Positions 47,283-56,829 are shown, numbered from the stretch's first letter. The stretch: 64,000 nt of DNA from Arthrobacter sp. SLBN-100 (GCF_006715305.1 NZ_VFMY01000001.1:4402001-4466000), one strand, 5' to 3'. Program-made: numbers and translations. Notes: generated from the sequence alone by a model not told the origin.

Positions 47283-49867
47283 CCTCCGCACCAGGCCTGC
47301 GCCCGCGCACCCCGTCAGCGCGCCAGCCATTCCGCAACGCCGGCGGGTCAGCCTTCGCAGACGGCCAGCCGCTTTGGCATTTCCTGCTCGACGCCGGCGC
47401 CCTGACCGTACTCCTGGGACTGGGCCTGCTCGGCTTCGGACTCAGCTTCGGCGGAGATCCGTATTACCTCCTGTCCGGCTTCGGCGGGATCCTGCTGGGC
47501 CTGGCCCTCGGCGTCCTCAACGCCCACCTCCGCCTGGGGCTGCTCATTACCTCGGCCCTGGCACTGGGGGCCTACCTCGTGTTCGGAACGCTGCTGGCGG
47601 TGCCTGACTCGGCCGTCGCCGGCTTCGTGCCGACCCTGGACTCGCTCCGGATCCTCCTCCTGGGCATCGTGTTCGCCTGGAAGGACATGCTGACCGTCGG
47701 GGTCCCGGTGGGAACTGCCGGCGGCGTGCTCATCGTCCCGTTCCTGAGCTCCATGATCACGGCACTGGTGGCAGCAGTCCTGACCTGGCGGGCCAGGACG
47801 CCTTACCTGCCGCTGATCCCCGTACTGGTCCTCTTCGTCACGGGTATCGCCTTCAGCACCAACGCCGCTTTCCTCACCCTCGAACGCGGCATCGGCCTGA
47901 CGGTGCTCGGCATTGCCTGGGCAACGTTCCGCCGGGACGCCCTCCGCAGGAGCAGCAGCCGGAAGGTGGCAGTCAACAACCCGCAGATCGACTCCGCCAC
48001 AGCGCAGCGGGCCAGGCTGCGCAGGCTGGGCATGGCAGCGGGAGTTATCGCCGCCAGCGTGGCCGTTACTGCGCTGTCCGCCCCGCTGGTGACCGCCGGG
48101 GGAGACCGGAAGGTCCTCCGCAACGTTGTGGTCCCGCCGTTCGATCCCAAGGACTACATCACACCGCTCGCGAGTTTCCGCACGTTCGTCAGGGACAAAA
48201 AGGACGACACCCTGTTTGTGGTCCAGGGGCTGCCGCGCGACGGCCGGGTGCGGCTGGGCGCCCTCGACGCCTTCAACGGCACCAACTACACCATGGATCC
48301 CAACGGTTCGGGCAACTTCAGCAAGGTAGGTGATACCGAGTCCATCAACACCTTGGCCGATACATCGGGTGTGGTCCCCACCAATGACTACTCCATCGAT
48401 ATCACCATCGAGGACTACCAGGGATTCTTTGTTCCCGGCGGCCGCAAGACCACCGGCATCAGCTTTGGCCAAAGCGCCTCCGCCGCGGCGTCGGGCCTTT
48501 ACTTCAACTCGGGCACGGATACCGCAGTCACCACCAACGGGCTGTCCAAAGGCGACTCCTACAGCGTCCAGGTATCGGACCCCGTGAAACTGGAGCACGG
48601 GCAGCTGACGCAGTACGACTTCGCCAAGGTGTCCCTGCCGGACCCGATGGAGGTGCCGCCGGTGGTGGGATCGCAGGCGAACGGCCTGGCTGATGCCCCC
48701 ACGGCCATCGACCGGGTACGCCAGATCGAAGCGCATTTCCAAAAAACGGGGGCCTTCAGCAACGGCCTGGTCAGTGAAGGGCAGCTGCCCAGCGTCTCCG
48801 GCCACGGGTCCGCACGTATCAGGAACCTGCTCACGGCCAAGCAGATGCTCGGTGACGACGAGCAGTACGCCGTGGCGATGTCCCTGATGCTGCGCCACCT
48901 CGGCATCCCGTCACGCGTGGTGATGGGTTTCTACCCTGAGCCGACGAGCCCGGAAAACGGGGCAGGGGAAGTGAAGATCACCGGCAAGGATGTCCACGCC
49001 TGGGTGGAGGTTGCGTTCGAGCGGGTGGGCTGGGTGAGCTTCGACCCCACCCCGCCCAAGGATAACGTCCCCATCCCGCCGGATCCGGAGAACAAGTCCA
49101 AGCCCAAGCCCCAGGTCCTGCAGCCGCCGCCCCCGCCGCAGGAACCCGCGGACCTGCCGCCGGACTCGTCGCCGGACGCCCTGGACGCGGACCAGAAAAA
49201 GAACAACCCCTGGCTGTTCTGGGGAGCCCTGCTGGGCGCCCTGGGCGTCGCGCTGGTCCCGCTGTCCATCCTCGCGTTGCCGCTGTTGCTGATTGCTTTG
49301 CTGAAATCACGACGGCGGAAGTCCCGTTTCCGCGACGGTGACCCTGCACAACGGGTCGGCGGGGGCTGGAGCGAGGTGGTGAGCCTTGCCACCGACATGG
49401 GGGCCGCCGTCGACACCCGTTCGACGCGCCGCGAAAGCGCAGCGTTACTGGCCGAGGCGTTCCCCGCCAGCGGCGGTACCACCACCATGCTGGCCAGGCG
49501 GGCGGACGCATCCATCTTTGGCGCCGGCCAGCCCAGTGAGGACGAGGTCCGGGAGTACTGGAGCATTGTTGACGGCTCGCTGAAAGAGATGACCTCCACC
49601 GTGGGATTCTGGCGCCGGCAGCAGGCGAGGTTCTCGCCCCGTTCCCTGCTCGCGGACGCGCGCACCCTCCTCGGCCGCCGCGGCGCCAGGCCGGCACTCC
49701 CCGTGCTGCCGTCCCTCAAGGTGCCCGGCCGCCGTCGTCCTGCGCCGGAAGCGGCTCAAGCGCCGGCCAGGCCGGACGCCGGGACGGCCGGCCCACCGAC
49801 GCCCGACACGACAGCTCCGGATACAACAGTGCCCGATACAACCAGGCAAGGACCCAGTATCCAGTGA
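47279..49867 (+). CDS. Transglutaminase-like multi-pass membrane protein with Cys-to-Asp change at the active site
   Basis: The 862-residue TgpA-like (DUF3488-transglutaminase) protein has six or more N-terminal helices (about residues 35-260), an external transglutaminase-core domain, a further helix (about 640-670) and a Pro/Thr-rich cytoplasmic tail. In the core, the usual G-x-C-x-Q-[FY]-A reads GDDEQYA (525-531), so the nucleophile Cys is Asp527. The His (H573 in VHAWVEV) and Asp (D589 in FDPTP) remain. It is therefore probably a non-catalytic pseudoenzyme. Start ATG overlaps the DUF58 stop; stop overlaps the next GTG. Confidence 0.87.
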   Translation: MTSAPGLRPRTPSARQPFRNAGGSAFADGQPLWHFLLDAGALTVLLGLGLLGFGLSFGGDPYYLLSGFGGILLGLALGVLNAHLRLGLLITSALALGAYLVFGTLLAVPDSAVAGFVPTLDSLRILLLGIVFAWKDMLTVGVPVGTAGGVLIVPFLSSMITALVAAVLTWRARTPYLPLIPVLVLFVTGIAFSTNAAFLTLERGIGLTVLGIAWATFRRDALRRSSSRKVAVNNPQIDSATAQRARLRRLGMAAGVIAASVAVTALSAPLVTAGGDRKVLRNVVVPPFDPKDYITPLASFRTFVRDKKDDTLFVVQGLPRDGRVRLGALDAFNGTNYTMDPNGSGNFSKVGDTESINTLADTSGVVPTNDYSIDITIEDYQGFFVPGGRKTTGISFGQSASAAASGLYFNSGTDTAVTTNGLSKGDSYSVQVSDPVKLEHGQLTQYDFAKVSLPDPMEVPPVVGSQANGLADAPTAIDRVRQIEAHFQKTGAFSNGLVSEGQLPSVSGHGSARIRNLLTAKQMLGDDEQYAVAMSLMLRHLGIPSRVVMGFYPEPTSPENGAGEVKITGKDVHAWVEVAFERVGWVSFDPTPPKDNVPIPPDPENKSKPKPQVLQPPPPPQEPADLPPDSSPDALDADQKKNNPWLFWGALLGALGVALVPLSILALPLLLIALLKSRRRKSRFRDGDPAQRVGGGWSEVVSLATDMGAAVDTRSTRRESAALLAEAFPASGGTTTMLARRADASIFGAGQPSEDEVREYWSIVDGSLKEMTSTVGFWRRQQARFSPRSLLADARTLLGRRGARPALPVLPSLKVPGRRRPAPEAAQAPARPDAGTAGPPTPDTTAPDTTVPDTTRQGPSIQ

Positions 49868-51405
49868 CAGACGACTCCGGGCGCTGCCCCCACTGCCGGC
49901 AACTGATCCGCACCGGGGCTGCTTTTTGTACAGCCTGCGGGGCGCCATTGCCCAACCGGTCAGCGCGCAGCATCCGCCGGCCTTACCCGGCTGTTGAGCC
50001 CCACGCGGGTTCCTCCGGCGCGCGCCGGTCCGGGATTCCCGGTACTATCCCGGTAGTAGAAAGGCCCCAGGCACTTCCAGCCGCGGGCATGAACGCGGGC
50101 ACGGGCCGGGGGAGCGCTGGCGGGTCCACCCTGCAGGTGGGTGCCGGTCCAGGGGGAGGAACGGGAATGGCAGTGAATCTTCAGCTTGTTCCGGCCGCGC
50201 CGGGCAAGCGCCTTGGTGCTGCCGTGATTGACTGGCTTCCGCCCCTGGCAGTACTGGTGGTCGCGTTTGCCCTCGGTTTCGCCGGCGTCACGCGGACCCG
50301 CAGCGGCGGCTTCATCATCTACGACACCGCCTCCCTGGTGCTCTTCGGCGGCATCGGGCTGGGACTGACCCTCGTTTACCTGTCCGTGGTGATGGGGTGG
50401 GAAGCCCGGACGGGCAAGACTCCCGGCAACCTGCTGATGGGGATCCGCGGTGCGGACAACGACGGCTACGCGCCTGGTGCCGGGCCTGTCTTCCTGCGCG
50501 GCCTGATCACCGGCGCAGGCATCCTGCTGGCACTGCTCGCTGCGGTCCTTGTGGTGGTTTTCCAGTGGTTCGGGGCCGCACTTTTTGTCCTCACCCCGCT
50601 GGTGCTGGCCGGCGCGGCCTGGGCCGTGCTGGTGGTGGTGTCCAACAGCTGGGACAAGAACGGCAGGCTTCGGGGCTGGCACGATGCTGCCGCGAAGACC
50701 CTCGCCTTCGACGTCAAGGCGGGCCGCAATCCCATCACTACCGGCGGCATCCAGGGGCCGTACAGCTTCGCCCCGCTGGACCTGCCCCCGGTGCAGCAGG
50801 TGTTGTCGCCGGTGGCTGGCGCCGCTCCCCTCCTGCCCGCGCCGGCAGCCACCCAGCGCACCCTGCCGGAGCCTCCGGTTGCCCCGTACCAGGCGCCGGG
50901 TCCGCAGGCCCCTGCATTTCAAGCCCCTGTATTCCAAGCCCCTGTATTCCAAGCCCCGGCATCCGAGGCACCTGCAGTTCGGGCCCCCGCACCGGCCGCG
51001 GCGCAGAGCCGGCATCCGGACGACGACGTGGACCGAACCCAGGTGCGCCCGGGATCAGCCGCACCCGCACCCGCCGCGGTCCTGCGGATCAGGCTGGACG
51101 ACGGCCGCGATTTCCAGCTGGACCGCAGCGTGCTGGTTGGCAGGAACCCGGTGGGCCAGGCGGGCGAACAGCAGGCCCAGCTGCTCGCCGTCGACGATCC
51201 CGGCCGGTCCATTTCCAAGACCCATCTGCACCTGCTGACTGACGGGGCCGGTATCTGGGTGACGGACCGGAACTCCACCAACGGCAGCGCCGTGACCACC
51301 CCCGACGGCAACCGCACGCCGCTTCAGCCGGGAGTGCCCGCATTTGTTACTCCGGGATCCAGTGTCCATTTTGGAGACCGCACCTTTTACCTAGGACAGG
51401 CATGA
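49864..51405 (+). CDS. Zinc-ribbon, RDD membrane and FHA-domain protein
   Basis: The 513-residue protein has an N-terminal zinc ribbon (CPHC at residue 8 and CTAC at 22), a linker, an RDD domain with three to four helices (about 112-270, from GKRLGAAVIDW), a repetitive Pro/Ala linker and a C-terminal FHA domain (about 405-510; LVGRNPVG, SKTHLHL, NSTNGS). FHA domains bind phosphothreonine, so this is a plausible target or scaffold of the kinase in the same cluster. The GTG overlaps the previous stop (GTGA). Confidence 0.88.
   Translation: MTDDSGRCPHCRQLIRTGAAFCTACGAPLPNRSARSIRRPYPAVEPHAGSSGARRSGIPGTIPVVERPQALPAAGMNAGTGRGSAGGSTLQVGAGPGGGTGMAVNLQLVPAAPGKRLGAAVIDWLPPLAVLVVAFALGFAGVTRTRSGGFIIYDTASLVLFGGIGLGLTLVYLSVVMGWEARTGKTPGNLLMGIRGADNDGYAPGAGPVFLRGLITGAGILLALLAAVLVVVFQWFGAALFVLTPLVLAGAAWAVLVVVSNSWDKNGRLRGWHDAAAKTLAFDVKAGRNPITTGGIQGPYSFAPLDLPPVQQVLSPVAGAAPLLPAPAATQRTLPEPPVAPYQAPGPQAPAFQAPVFQAPVFQAPASEAPAVRAPAPAAAQSRHPDDDVDRTQVRPGSAAPAPAAVLRIRLDDGRDFQLDRSVLVGRNPVGQAGEQQAQLLAVDDPGRSISKTHLHLLTDGAGIWVTDRNSTNGSAVTTPDGNRTPLQPGVPAFVTPGSSVHFGDRTFYLGQA
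50908..50967 (+). repeat. 15-bp tandem repeat in the RDD-FHA linker
   Basis: Four units of the type GCCCCTGTATTCCAA, two of them identical, encode APVFQ repeats between the membrane and FHA domains. Copy number may vary. Confidence 0.85.
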
Positions 51406-52364
51406 ACCAACAGCCCGCAAACGTTCCCTCCCGCACTGAACCGGGGGCAGGGCTCAGCCTGGGCGTCGGCCACGGGACGGACCGGGGACTCCGCCGGGAG
51501 TTGAATGAGGATTCGTACATTGCCTCCGATCCCGTCTTCGCCGTGGCGGACGGGATGGGCGGCCACGAAGCCGGCGAGATTGCCAGCGGTATGTGCGTCC
51601 GGGCCCTGGCCGGGATACCCCAGCTCACCACGGGGGAGCGGAGCGTCACGGCGGCCGTCCTCCAGCAGTACCTGGTGAAAGCCGACGATTCCATCCGCGA
51701 GGCCACCGGCGCGCGGGCCGGCACTACCCTGACGGGCGCCGTCATTGTGGAACAGATGGGCATGCCCTACTGGCTGGTCATGAACATTGGCGACTCCCGG
51801 ACCTACCGACTCAGCCAGGGCAGGTTCGAGCAGATCAGCGTGGACCACTCCGAGGTCCAGGAACTCGTTGACGCCGGGGAGATCACGGCGGAACAGGCCA
51901 CTATCCATCCGCGCCGGCACGTGGTCACGCGCGCCTTGGGCACGGGCGACGAGACGGAGGCCGACTACTGGTTGCTGCCGGTAGAGGAGGGAGACCGGGT
52001 CCTCGTTTGCTCCGACGGGCTCACCGGCGAGCTGACGGACGAACACATCTACCGGATCCTCAGCACCGTGGGCCATCCCCAGGACGCAGCGGACGCCCTG
52101 ATCCAGGCCGCGCTCCGCAGCGGCGGCCGGGACAACGTCACGGTCATTGTCGTGGACGCCCGGAACGTCCTGAATGACGCCGGTGCAGCCACCACCGCCC
52201 CACGCCCGGAACCGGCTGAAGAGGAAGTAACACTGCCCCGCACTGTTTCCCCGGAACCAGGCACCCCGGAACCAGGCACTGCGGAACCAGGCAGTGCGGA
52301 ACCAGGCAGTGCGGAACCAGGCACTGCGGACGAGAGCGAGGTACCGGGCGATGACGGCCGTTAG
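51402..52364 (+). CDS. PP2C-family Ser/Thr phosphatase
   Basis: The 320-residue protein has all PP2C metal-site motifs: RELNEDSY, VADGMGGHEAGE, GTTLTGAVI, NIGDSRTYRL, CSDGLTGEL and GRDNVTVIVVD. It is cytoplasmic and has no membrane helix, unlike mycobacterial PstP. The last 60 residues are a Pro-Glu-Gly repeat tail. It should reverse phosphorylation by the kinase encoded 2 kb downstream. ATG overlaps the previous stop, and the next gene starts within its 3' end. Confidence 0.93.
   Translation: MNQQPANVPSRTEPGAGLSLGVGHGTDRGLRRELNEDSYIASDPVFAVADGMGGHEAGEIASGMCVRALAGIPQLTTGERSVTAAVLQQYLVKADDSIREATGARAGTTLTGAVIVEQMGMPYWLVMNIGDSRTYRLSQGRFEQISVDHSEVQELVDAGEITAEQATIHPRRHVVTRALGTGDETEADYWLLPVEEGDRVLVCSDGLTGELTDEHIYRILSTVGHPQDAADALIQAALRSGGRDNVTVIVVDARNVLNDAGAATTAPRPEPAEEEVTLPRTVSPEPGTPEPGTAEPGSAEPGSAEPGTADESEVPGDDGR
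52251..52330 (+). repeat. 15-bp tandem repeat in the phosphatase tail
   Basis: Five units of GCGGAACCAGGCAST type encode AEPG[TS] repeats at the phosphatase C-terminus, just upstream of the next gene's start. Confidence 0.9.
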
Positions 52365-54366
52365 TTATATCCCCGGGACCTGGCTGGGCATTGTCCGCTC
52401 GCACACGGCCGTCCTCCTGGGACCGGGCACCCAGCCCGCCCTCGTAGCCGCACTCTGGGACCTGCTGGAAGGCCGGCCGGAAGTGCACGAGGTCCTCCAC
52501 GCGGTGACCAGCAGCTCCGGCGGATCGCTGGCCAACATCCCGTCTTTCGGCATCCTCGACTTCCAGGGCCCACTCCGTGTGTTCCTGCGGGGGGACCTGG
52601 ACGTAACTGTCCAGTCGGCAGACGGCCTGGGGGAGCTGAACGGGCGGGACGTGACTACGTGGACGGAGCGGCGGCTCAATAATCCCGGGCTGTGCCGGCT
52701 GACCATCCCCACGGCGGCCGTCGGCCTGCACCGCCAGGCGACACCCCAGCCGGAGGTTGACCTGCCATCGCCCGAGCAGCTGGATGTTGACCTGCCGGAA
52801 CTGCCGCTCGGGGAAGGCGTGGTGCTGCTGCAGACCCTGGTACTCACCCTTGAGGCCGGGACCAAAGCCGATACCGGGCCTGACCCCGCAGACCGGGCCG
52901 CCGTTTCTCCACATCCGGCAACGGCCGCAGCCGCGCCGGTCCTTGCAACCTCTTCCGGGGCACCAGCCGCCCCGGCCCTGTCTGTGCCGGCTCCAGCGCC
53001 GGTCGTCCAAGAGTCGCAGCAGGCAACAGACCTCCCGGAGATCACTGTTGCCCCCGAGCATGGGGCGTCTGCCGAGACTGTTTACGCGGTCATCGATGAG
53101 GACTTCGGCGTTGATGGAGTCGCGGAAACTGACGCTGCCCCAAGTACTGATGCTGATCCAGAAACTGACGCTGCCCCAGGTACTGACACTGCCCCAGGAA
53201 CCGACGCTGCCCCGGGGACTGACGCTGCAGCCCGGGAGGACCCCGCCCCCAGTGCTGCCGAACTGGCGCCGGACAGCGAGATGACCAGCTCCTACGACCA
53301 TCTGTGGGAGCGGACGGTGGTCCGCAGGATTGAAGACGCGGCCATGCGCGAAGACCCGGAAGCAGCCGGCCCGGAAGCCGGCAACCAGGAGGCCGGCAAC
53401 CAGGAGGCCGGCAACCCGGAGGCCGGCAACCAGGACGCCGCCAACCAGGAAACAACAGGGCAGGAAACAACAGGGCAGGAAACAACAGGCCAGGAAACAA
53501 CAGACCAGCGGGAAGGAGCAGCCCCACCCGCGAAGCCCGGCAATTCTGAAACGTCCCAGGCAACGGCGGATGCACGGCCCGCCGTCGTCCCGGACGCGCC
53601 TTCCGCCGGTGCACCCGGCCCGGCACGCGTCCGGCCCGCACCCGGCGGCCTTATCGACTCCGTACCCTGGCGGACGGCGGACGCGGCCAGCGCGCCGGCA
53701 CCGCCTCCCGTCAGGCCCTCACCCATGCCCTCACCCATGCTGTCGGCGCTTCCATCCGCAGCTTCCGGCGCCCCGGTTACGCCCGCGCTGGAAACGGGCC
53801 ATGCGGAATATGACGGCGACCACGACGGCCAGACAGTCATGAAGGGCAGCCTGGCAGGGATGGCCGCCCGCCCAGTCCACACGGTGAAAAACGGTTCCGG
53901 GGAGGCCGGACCGTTGGTGCTTGCAAGGCTCTGCCCCCAGGACCACGCCAACCCGCCCACCAGTGCCGCCTGCGCCACCTGCGGCGCCGGTTTGCTGCCC
54001 GACGCAGTCCAGGTGGCCCGTCCGCGCCTGGGGCGGATGCGCATGTCCACCGGAGAACTCGTTGGCCTCGACCAGTCGCTGGTGATCGGGAGGCAACCTT
54101 CGGTGTCCCGGGTCCAAAGCGGGGTGATGCCCCGCCTGGTCCAGGTGGCCAGTCCGGGCGGGGATATTTCCCGCTCGCACGTCGAGGTCCGGCTGGAAGG
54201 CTGGCACGTGATGCTCTGCGACCTCAAAGCCACCAACGGCACCGTCCTGGTGCGCGAAGGCCAGCCGCCGCGCCGCCTGGCCCAGAACGAGATGGCGATC
54301 CTGCTTGACGGGGACATCGCAGAACTGGGCGACAACATCTCTCTGCGTTTTGAGGAGATTCCTTGA
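52351..54366 (+). CDS. FHA-domain protein with N-terminal conserved domain and long disordered linker
   Basis: The 671-residue protein has an unrecognised N-terminal domain (1-180, from SYIPGTWLGIVRSHTAVLL), a long disordered Ala/Pro/Thr/Glu middle with two repeat arrays, a Cys-containing zinc-ribbon-like element (LCPQDH...CATCG, about 530-550), and a C-terminal FHA domain (about 560-668; VIGRQPS, SRSHVEV, KATNGTV). ATG at 52351 overlaps the phosphatase end by 14 nt; an earlier in-frame start would overlap more. Likely phosphothreonine-reading adaptor of the cluster. Confidence 0.83.
   Translation: MTAVSYIPGTWLGIVRSHTAVLLGPGTQPALVAALWDLLEGRPEVHEVLHAVTSSSGGSLANIPSFGILDFQGPLRVFLRGDLDVTVQSADGLGELNGRDVTTWTERRLNNPGLCRLTIPTAAVGLHRQATPQPEVDLPSPEQLDVDLPELPLGEGVVLLQTLVLTLEAGTKADTGPDPADRAAVSPHPATAAAAPVLATSSGAPAAPALSVPAPAPVVQESQQATDLPEITVAPEHGASAETVYAVIDEDFGVDGVAETDAAPSTDADPETDAAPGTDTAPGTDAAPGTDAAAREDPAPSAAELAPDSEMTSSYDHLWERTVVRRIEDAAMREDPEAAGPEAGNQEAGNQEAGNPEAGNQDAANQETTGQETTGQETTGQETTDQREGAAPPAKPGNSETSQATADARPAVVPDAPSAGAPGPARVRPAPGGLIDSVPWRTADAASAPAPPPVRPSPMPSPMLSALPSAASGAPVTPALETGHAEYDGDHDGQTVMKGSLAGMAARPVHTVKNGSGEAGPLVLARLCPQDHANPPTSAACATCGAGLLPDAVQVARPRLGRMRMSTGELVGLDQSLVIGRQPSVSRVQSGVMPRLVQVASPGGDISRSHVEVRLEGWHVMLCDLKATNGTVLVREGQPPRRLAQNEMAILLDGDIAELGDNISLRFEEIP
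53127..53230 (+). repeat. 18-bp repeat array in the FHA protein linker
   Basis: Imperfect units of ACTGACGCTGCCCCAGGT encode TDAAPG repeats. Confidence 0.8.
53375..53512 (+). repeat. Two successive 15-bp arrays in the FHA protein linker
   Basis: Units of GCCGGCAACCAGGAG (AGNQE) are followed by units of ACAACAGGGCAGGAA (TTGQE). The second array is nearly perfect over four units, suggesting recent slippage. Confidence 0.85.
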
Positions 54367-56054
54367 GTTCCAAACGGCCGCCCGCGCCGCCACCCCACAT
54401 CCCGGGGTTCACCTATGTCAGCCTGCTCGGGTCCGGCGGGTTCTCCGACGTCTACCTCTATGAACAGGACAGGCCGCGGCGGAAGGTTGCCGTCAAGGTG
54501 CTGCTCTCGGACCTGAAAACCGAAGGTGCCCGCCGCCGGTTTGAGTCCGAAGCCAACCTGATGGCCCAGCTGTCCTCCCACCCGTACATCGTCACCATCT
54601 TCGAGGCAGAGGTCACCGACGACGGGCATTCCTACCTGGCCATGGAGTACTGTTCCCGTCCCAGCCTCGACGTACGGTACCGCCGGCAGCGGTTCAGCGT
54701 TGACGAGGTGCTGGCCGTCGGAATCCAGGTGGCATCCGCCGTCGAGACGGCCCACCGCGCCGGCATCGCCCACCGCGACATCAAGCCCGCCAACATCCTG
54801 GTGACCGACTACAACCGCCCTGCCCTGACGGACTTCGGCATCTCCGGGACCCTGTCCGGCGACACCGACGAGGACTCCGGCATGTCCATCCCGTGGTCCC
54901 CGCCGGAACAGTTCTCCGACGGCAGCGTGGACGGTGTGATGGTGGACGTGTGGGCGCTCGGCGCAACGCTCTACACGCTGCTGGCCGGCCGGTCGCCCTT
55001 TGTGATGCCGGGCGTTGACAACTCCCAGCGCGAGCTGATCAACCGCATCAGCAACATGCCGTTGCCGCGGCTCGGCCGTGCCGACGTCCCGGAATCCCTG
55101 GAGCTGGCATTGTCCACGGCCATGGCCAAGTCTCCGCAGTCCCGGTACTCCTCCGCCCACGCCTTCGCCCTTGCCCTGCAGCGCATCCAGGCAGAACTGA
55201 ACCTCTCGGTCACGCCCTTCGAAGTCCTGGAGGAGCCGCACCAGGAGGACGGCCACCCGGACGACGGCGGCGAGGAAACCCGCGTACGGAGCATCGCGGC
55301 CATCGACCCGGAGCGGACCGGCAGCGCACCCACTTTCCCGGCACGCACCCGGGCGCAGGTCCCCACAACGGAGGCCCCGCCGTCGCGCTTCACCCCGGCG
55401 GCAGCAGTAACACCGCCGGTGCAGGCGTCCCAGCCCCAGGACTGGGCCCAGGCCACGGTCCTCCGCGGCAACGGGGGCAGTGCGGCGCTCAGCCCCGGCC
55501 TGCCCCAGGACAGCAGCCTGCAGGACAGCAGGCCTGCCGACGGCGGCGACGCCGCTGACACCACCGTCCACCGGCCCGCCCGGGTAGCGGAACCTGCCCA
55601 GGCGCCTGTTTCCGGCGCAGACCACGGGAAACGCAACCTCTGGCTCGCCCTCTCCGGCGGTACCCTGCTGGCCCTCGCCGCGGTGGTGGGCATCGTGATC
55701 GCCAATGCCACAGCGGAGGAACCGAAGGCCCCCCAAAGCCAACAAGCCAGCAAGCCGCCGGCCGATGCCCTCGACAACGGCACCGTGCCCGATGTCGAAG
55801 GGCTCGCCGGAACCCTGACGCCCGGCGGCGAGGCCTCCTTCACCTGGAACAACCCCCAGCCCAAGCCCGGAGACACCTACAAATGGCGGGTCTACACGAT
55901 AGGGGGCGGCGGCGAATACCAGTCCGTGGCGCAGCCCCCCGTCCAGGTGACGCCGAACCCGTCCGGGCAGACCTGCCTCCAGGTGATGATCGTCCGCTCG
56001 GACGGTGCCTTTTCTCCGCTGGAAGAAGCCTCCATCGGCTGCACCGGCCCATGA
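54363..56054 (+). CDS. Transmembrane Ser/Thr protein kinase (PknB-like)
   Basis: The 563-residue protein has an N-terminal kinase domain with glycine loop GSGGFSDV (residues 23-30), Lys45 in VAVKV, catalytic HRDIKPAN (137-144) and DFG (157-159). A Pro/Ala-rich juxtamembrane region is followed by one membrane helix (about 424-446) and a roughly 100-residue external domain with a fibronectin-like pattern and two Cys. PASTA repeats are absent. The TTG start overlaps the previous stop (TTGA). Expected to phosphorylate cluster FHA partners in response to an outside cue. Confidence 0.92.
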   Translation: MSSKRPPAPPPHIPGFTYVSLLGSGGFSDVYLYEQDRPRRKVAVKVLLSDLKTEGARRRFESEANLMAQLSSHPYIVTIFEAEVTDDGHSYLAMEYCSRPSLDVRYRRQRFSVDEVLAVGIQVASAVETAHRAGIAHRDIKPANILVTDYNRPALTDFGISGTLSGDTDEDSGMSIPWSPPEQFSDGSVDGVMVDVWALGATLYTLLAGRSPFVMPGVDNSQRELINRISNMPLPRLGRADVPESLELALSTAMAKSPQSRYSSAHAFALALQRIQAELNLSVTPFEVLEEPHQEDGHPDDGGEETRVRSIAAIDPERTGSAPTFPARTRAQVPTTEAPPSRFTPAAAVTPPVQASQPQDWAQATVLRGNGGSAALSPGLPQDSSLQDSRPADGGDAADTTVHRPARVAEPAQAPVSGADHGKRNLWLALSGGTLLALAAVVGIVIANATAEEPKAPQSQQASKPPADALDNGTVPDVEGLAGTLTPGGEASFTWNNPQPKPGDTYKWRVYTIGGGGEYQSVAQPPVQVTPNPSGQTCLQVMIVRSDGAFSPLEEASIGCTGP

Positions 56055-56124
56055 GCGGCGCCGCATTCCAAGCACTTGCACAACGACGGTTTACAGAGCT
56101 TTGCCCGACGAGGAGGCACAGAAA

Positions 56125-56829
56125 ATGGGGGATCTAGCAATAGATTTCTGTGGTGAATGGTACGAGCCTTTGGACGAGGACGTCTTCAACATCGGCCGCG
56201 AAGGCGACCTTGAGGTGGATGACAACCCGTACCTGCACCGGCAGTTCCTGCAGGTGGCCCGCTACGACGGGATCTGGTGGCTCAGCAACGTGGGCAGCAT
56301 GCTCTCCGCCACGGTGGCAGACGCCTCCGGCGGCATGCAGGCCTGGCTCTCGCCCGGGGCCCGGATCCCGCTGGTGTTCAGCCACACGAACATCATCTTT
56401 ACGGCCGGACCCACCACCTACGAATTCGCTGTCCACCTGAAGACGCCCGCCTTCCGGCAGGGAGCGCGGGAGGAGGACAGCAACGGGGACACCACCATCG
56501 GTCCGGTGGTGTTCACGGACGCGCAGAAGGCACTCATCGTAGCGCTCGCCGAGCCGATGCTCCGGCGTGAAGGGACCGGATTCAGCGCCATCCCGTCCTC
56601 CGCTGCGGCCGCCAAAACGCTGGGCTGGGCACTCACCCGCTTCAACCGGAAACTGGACAATGTGTGCGACAAACTGGACCGGGTGGGTGTTGTGGGCCTT
56701 CGCGGAGGCGGCGGTAAACTCGCCACCAACCGCCGCGCCCGGCTGGTGGAGCACGCCGTCACATCGCACCTTGTCACAGCCGATGACCTGTACCTGCTCG
56801 AGAAGATGAGGGGCGTGGACGAAGGATGA
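56125..56829 (+). CDS. FHA-like domain fused to a putative winged-helix domain
   Basis: The 234-residue protein begins with a region resembling a degenerate FHA fold (VFNIGREGDLEVDDNPYLHRQFLQV, residues 22-46, then WWLSNVGS). Residues 130-230 look like a winged helix-turn-helix (QKALIVALAEPML, then KTLGWALTRFNRKLDNVCDKLDRVG). No membrane helix. AGGAGG lies 9 nt upstream of the ATG; this is the only gene from the DUF58 protein to the ATPase that does not overlap its predecessor. It may link phosphorylation to DNA or protein binding; role unproved. Confidence 0.7.
   Translation: MGDLAIDFCGEWYEPLDEDVFNIGREGDLEVDDNPYLHRQFLQVARYDGIWWLSNVGSMLSATVADASGGMQAWLSPGARIPLVFSHTNIIFTAGPTTYEFAVHLKTPAFRQGAREEDSNGDTTIGPVVFTDAQKALIVALAEPMLRREGTGFSAIPSSAAAAKTLGWALTRFNRKLDNVCDKLDRVGVVGLRGGGGKLATNRRARLVEHAVTSHLVTADDLYLLEKMRGVDEG

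Noticed and set aside
53292..56081. 929-codon open frame on the minus strand
   Set aside because: It lies antisense to the FHA protein and kinase genes, whose motifs are unmistakable. Long antisense frames are expected in DNA with such high third-position GC.
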